NCBI GenBank assembly: GCA_934385225.1
Contig: CAKRPQ010000005.1
Coordinates: 1-49,754 of the forward strand
Length of the DNA: 49,754 nucleotides
Direction: 5' to 3'
Source of the DNA: an uncultured Eubacteriales bacterium
Lineage (GTDB): Bacteria; Bacillota; Clostridia; Oscillospirales; CAG-272
Shown: piece after piece, positions 47,386 to 49,754 of the stretch
How positions within the stretch are numbered: the first letter of the stretch is position 1
How the letters are laid out: each line of letters starts with the position of its first letter
Program-made: the position numbers and the translations under genes
The notes under the pieces: model-generated
What the model saw: the letters and a program-made list of their open reading frames with translations, nothing else
The model's database searches: none
What the model was told of the DNA's origin: nothing

Positions 47386-49754
47386 TCAGTTCTGTTTACC
47401 GAGAACGATGCCTTCAAAATTTGCAATGTACTGCATTAAAAGCACCATATCTCTTGAATCGACCGCATCGTCGCCGTTGACGTCGGCATATTCCGCTTCA
47501 ATATCGACTTTCCAGCCCGCAAGATACTGTGCAAGAAGAACAGAGTCCTTTGTGTCTATCACGCCGTCGGCAAAAATATCCCCGACAGCACGCTTTATCT
47601 CGAACTCGTACTGCGCGCTTCCGCTGTAATTCCCGCAGAATTCGACTGTGACGCTTCCGACACCGACCTTTGTGTTTTCGCCGTATGTTACGGTGTAGTC
47701 ATCGTTTATTTTTAACGTTTTCTGACCGTATTTGACGGTAATTTCGGGCTTGTACGCTTTGCCCGTGAAGTGGTAGAAATCTTCAATGCCCGTAACGGTA
47801 ATGTCGTTCTTTTTGAGTTCCTTTGCCAATATTGCGAAGCACCAGTCGTCGCTCGTTATGTCGTTTATCGCCTCGCAGATACTGCTTCCGCTTACGTCTA
47901 TGCGCACGCTGTATTCACCCGCATCGGTCGGAAGCTCTGCCAAAAGTTCGCCGTCACGATAATATTTGATTGTAATGTATCCGTAGTCAACGTTGTCATT
48001 CGGCGTTACCGTCGCTATTTTTTCTTCGCCGCTGTAAACGAGGTTGTGCGGAGCGCGGAAGGTGAAGCGTCCCGCCGTCGGAACGGTGTATTCGGTAAGG
48101 CACGCGTAAATCTCCGAACTCGTCAAAGACTCGTCCGTAACGGTTTTTACGGCGAATCTGTCGTCGTCGGAAACGAAAATTGTCATACTGACCTCTATTT
48201 TGCTATAAACATATTTGCTGTTGTACCCGACGATTCTGCGGCCTTCGTTGGGATCTTTTACGCTCACGCCGATTTTGCCGACAGCTGTGAGTTCGTTGTT
48301 TACAATAATGCCATTATGAAAATCTATTTTTCCGTGGTATCCGAGATTTATGTTGTCCTGCTTACCGTCTGTGTTTGTATTATTATAAACATAAGGTGCG
48401 TCCTCGAGCATGATCAAAGGATAGCTTGCATCGTCTACACCCTCTGTATAGATTCCTCCGCCCGCCTTCGCAGTGTTTTCCTTTATCGCTCCGCGATAGA
48501 GCAGGATTCTTCCCGCCTTATGATATATTCCTCCGCCGTATTCCGTCGCGGTGTTACCGGAAATCAATGTTTCGGAATAAACTCCTATGTTATCTACGGT
48601 TCTGTTTTCTTCGGTTCCCACGTTGTAGACAGCACCGCCGTTTTTAGCACTGTTTTTACTTATTTTAGCACCTTCGAGTGTTACTTTTCCGCCGCATGTT
48701 CCGCCATCGGGGCAGTCTATGTAGATTGCGCCGCCGTTTTCGGTTGCGGTGTTGTTTTCGATTGCCGTTCCGAATATGTTGAGAGTTATGCCGTCGCCGT
48801 CAATATATATCGCGCCGCCGTTTTTGGCACTGTTGTTTTCGATTTTGCAGCCGAAAATCCGAAGATTTTTATCTACATACAGCGCGCGTCCCGTGTGACC
48901 GTTTATGTGGGTGATCGAGCCGTAGTTCTCGGGTTTTGCGCAATCCGTGATGAAGAATTGGCTCGGCCTTATGTTGCTTGTCTTTATAATGTCAAAGTCC
49001 CCGTCGGCACGAATGCTGTGACCGTTAAGGCATATACCGTCGCAAACGGATTCCCCAAGAGGTTCTGTCAGTGTTACATCTGTTGTCAGATAGTAGTAAC
49101 CTTGCTTTGTAGGAAGCGATGTAGGATCGTCCCATGGGGCGAATCCATAGGTACTCTCATCAATGTGGTTAAAATAAACTTTGTGCGTACCGCAGATGCA
49201 GTGCGTATGCACGGCGGCAACTCCGATGCCGTAGTTGTTTTTAACAAGATAAAAGCCTTTTTTGTCGCATGCGAGCTTTGCAAAGTCGTCGTCTGTAATC
49301 GTGTATTTGCTTCCGCTTGCGAGAAGTGTACGTGTGGAAGCTGCGCTGATTCCGACTTTTCCGCCTGTCAGTGCACCTGCGATTTTAACTGCATTTGAAG
49401 TGAATATGTTAGCGTCCGAGGTTCTGCCGTCTACTGTTTTTTTGTTGCCTGTAACGGTTACATCGCCAGCTATGTACATATCTCTTGAATTGTAAACGGC
49501 ACCTCCGTTATCTCTGTGATCGATATTGTCGGTTATAATACCGCCGAATAATCTGAATGTGCCGAAATTGCCGACGGCAGAATAGGGAAAAGTGTCGGTT
49601 TCACTCGTTGAGTTGTCGGCGATCCTGCCGCCGTACATTGTAAAGGTGCTGTTTATTCCTACCTTTATCGCAAAACCTGTTATTTTTGTTTCGGAGTAGT
49701 TGTGCGTGATAAGTCCCTTGTTTTCCTTGCAGTCACAAAGGGTAAAACTGTATC
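47386..49754 (-). CDS. Secreted beta-helix (PMP-like) repeat protein with dockerin, N-terminus beyond window
   Basis: The frame is open to the window end, giving 789 visible codons. The visible N-terminal part is a right-handed beta-helix with PMP/pectate-lyase-like repeats such as NNSAKNGGAIYIDG, NNTATENGGAIYI, GNTATEYGGGIYH and ENTAKAGGGIY. Then come Ig/MBG-like beta domains (about codons 550-720), including PHNLVYSGEEKIATVTPNDN and DYTVTYGENTKVGVGSVTVEF. A type I dockerin ends it (GDIFADGVIDTKDSVLLAQY and YADVNGDDAVDSRDMVLLMQ; 47392-47590). The first Ca2+ loop has Phe where Asn is normal. Likely a surface or scaffold-bound carbohydrate-active or adhesive protein. The catalytic status cannot be judged without the missing N-terminus. 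Confidence 0.88.
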   Translation of the reverse strand, partial: YSFTLCDCKENKGLITHNYSETKITGFAIKVGINSTFTMYGGRIADNSTSETDTFPYSAVGNFGTFRLFGGIITDNIDHRDNGGAVYNSRDMYIAGDVTVTGNKKTVDGRTSDANIFTSNAVKIAGALTGGKVGISAASTRTLLASGSKYTITDDDFAKLACDKKGFYLVKNNYGIGVAAVHTHCICGTHKVYFNHIDESTYGFAPWDDPTSLPTKQGYYYLTTDVTLTEPLGESVCDGICLNGHSIRADGDFDIIKTSNIRPSQFFITDCAKPENYGSITHINGHTGRALYVDKNLRIFGCKIENNSAKNGGAIYIDGDGITLNIFGTAIENNTATENGGAIYIDCPDGGTCGGKVTLEGAKISKNSAKNGGAVYNVGTEENRTVDNIGVYSETLISGNTATEYGGGIYHKAGRILLYRGAIKENTAKAGGGIYTEGVDDASYPLIMLEDAPYVYNNTNTDGKQDNINLGYHGKIDFHNGIIVNNELTAVGKIGVSVKDPNEGRRIVGYNSKYVYSKIEVSMTIFVSDDDRFAVKTVTDESLTSSEIYACLTEYTVPTAGRFTFRAPHNLVYSGEEKIATVTPNDNVDYGYITIKYYRDGELLAELPTDAGEYSVRIDVSGSSICEAINDITSDDWCFAILAKELKKNDITVTGIEDFYHFTGKAYKPEITVKYGQKTLKINDDYTVTYGENTKVGVGSVTVEFCGNYSGSAQYEFEIKRAVGDIFADGVIDTKDSVLLAQYLAGWKVDIEAEYADVNGDDAVDSRDMVLLMQYIANFEGIVLGKQN

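Noticed and set aside
47770..49398. A 542-codon open frame on the + strand opposite the beta-helix gene
   Set aside because: It is antisense to a convincing repeat/dockerin protein, its translation has no recognisable motif and is rich in Val/Cys/Phe as expected for a mirror of Gly/Asn/Thr repeats, and no RBS or promoter is present.
1..49754. CRISPR array, tRNA or rRNA genes, insertion sequence or prophage
   Set aside because: No regularly spaced repeats, cloverleaf-like sequences, rRNA signatures, transposase, integrase or phage structural genes were found on either strand.

Overview
The window reads as a chromosome segment from an anaerobic, probably gut- or rumen-dwelling Clostridia member (Oscillospirales/Ruminococcaceae-like). 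The reasons are Gram-positive-type genes (fakA/fakB, plsY, VanZ, zf-HC2 anti-sigma), oxygen-sensitive 2-hydroxyacyl-CoA dehydratase activator chemistry, strong AGGAGG ribosome binding sites with several TTG starts, and two secreted proteins ending in type I dockerins. The taxonomic call is inference. No rRNA, tRNA, CRISPR array, transposase or phage gene was seen.

Layout. (1) 1-5.9 kb, + strand: the 3' part of feoB with its Cys-rich small membrane partner, a MacB-type ABC ATPase/FtsX permease pair, then a small-protein metal cluster (39-aa membrane peptide, HMA metal-binding protein, DUF2325 protein) closed by a perfect 22-bp terminator. A small minus-strand ORF lies between permease and metal cluster. 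(2) 5.9-7.2 kb, - strand: a PlsC-type acyltransferase with a zinc ribbon tail. (3) 7.3-12.3 kb, + strand: a tightly packed housekeeping operon (HAD phosphatase, PHP phosphoesterase, peptidase T, flavin reductase-like, mannose-6-P isomerase, nucleoside phosphorylase) from a consensus promoter to a terminator. (4) 12.3-19.7 kb, - strand: fakB-fakA-plsY followed, with no spacer, by a 1416-aa double-activator/dehydratase-like protein. FakAB makes acyl-phosphate from free fatty acids and PlsY consumes it, so this is a lipid operon carrying an unassigned iron-sulfur ATPase. (5) 19.85-20.5 kb: a two-component operon collapsed by internal deletion. (6) 20.6-25.0 kb, - strand: a four-gene Gld-type ABC system (ATPase, permease, GldG-like, DUF4340).

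(7) 25.1-28.6 kb, + strand: a CotH-kinase-like lipoprotein, then an ECF sigma factor, its zinc-finger anti-sigma factor and a VanZ protein. (8) 28.6-32.0 kb: a divergent AraC regulator and two intracellular-type glycosidases, bounded on both sides by terminators with the same 10-bp stem. (9) 32.0-36.9 kb, - strand: a complete branched-chain amino acid ABC importer livK-H-M-G-F from a perfect consensus promoter, with an attenuator-like hairpin after livK. (10) 37.1-38.4 kb: an MFS exporter. (11) 38.8-49.75 kb: a carbohydrate region with a 1699-aa secreted CE7-type esterase/BspA-LRR/dockerin protein, an AraC remnant, a cytoplasmic 970-aa clan GH-A-like glycosidase, and a secreted beta-helix/dockerin protein that runs off the window end.

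The two dockerin proteins could be delivered to a cellulosome-like scaffold encoded elsewhere, while the cytoplasmic glycosidases would process imported oligosaccharides. The strongest leads for new biology are the fakB-fakA-plsY-giant activator operon, the esterase-LRR-dockerin fusion, the small metal cluster with its overlapping micro-ORF, and the collapsed two-component operon.
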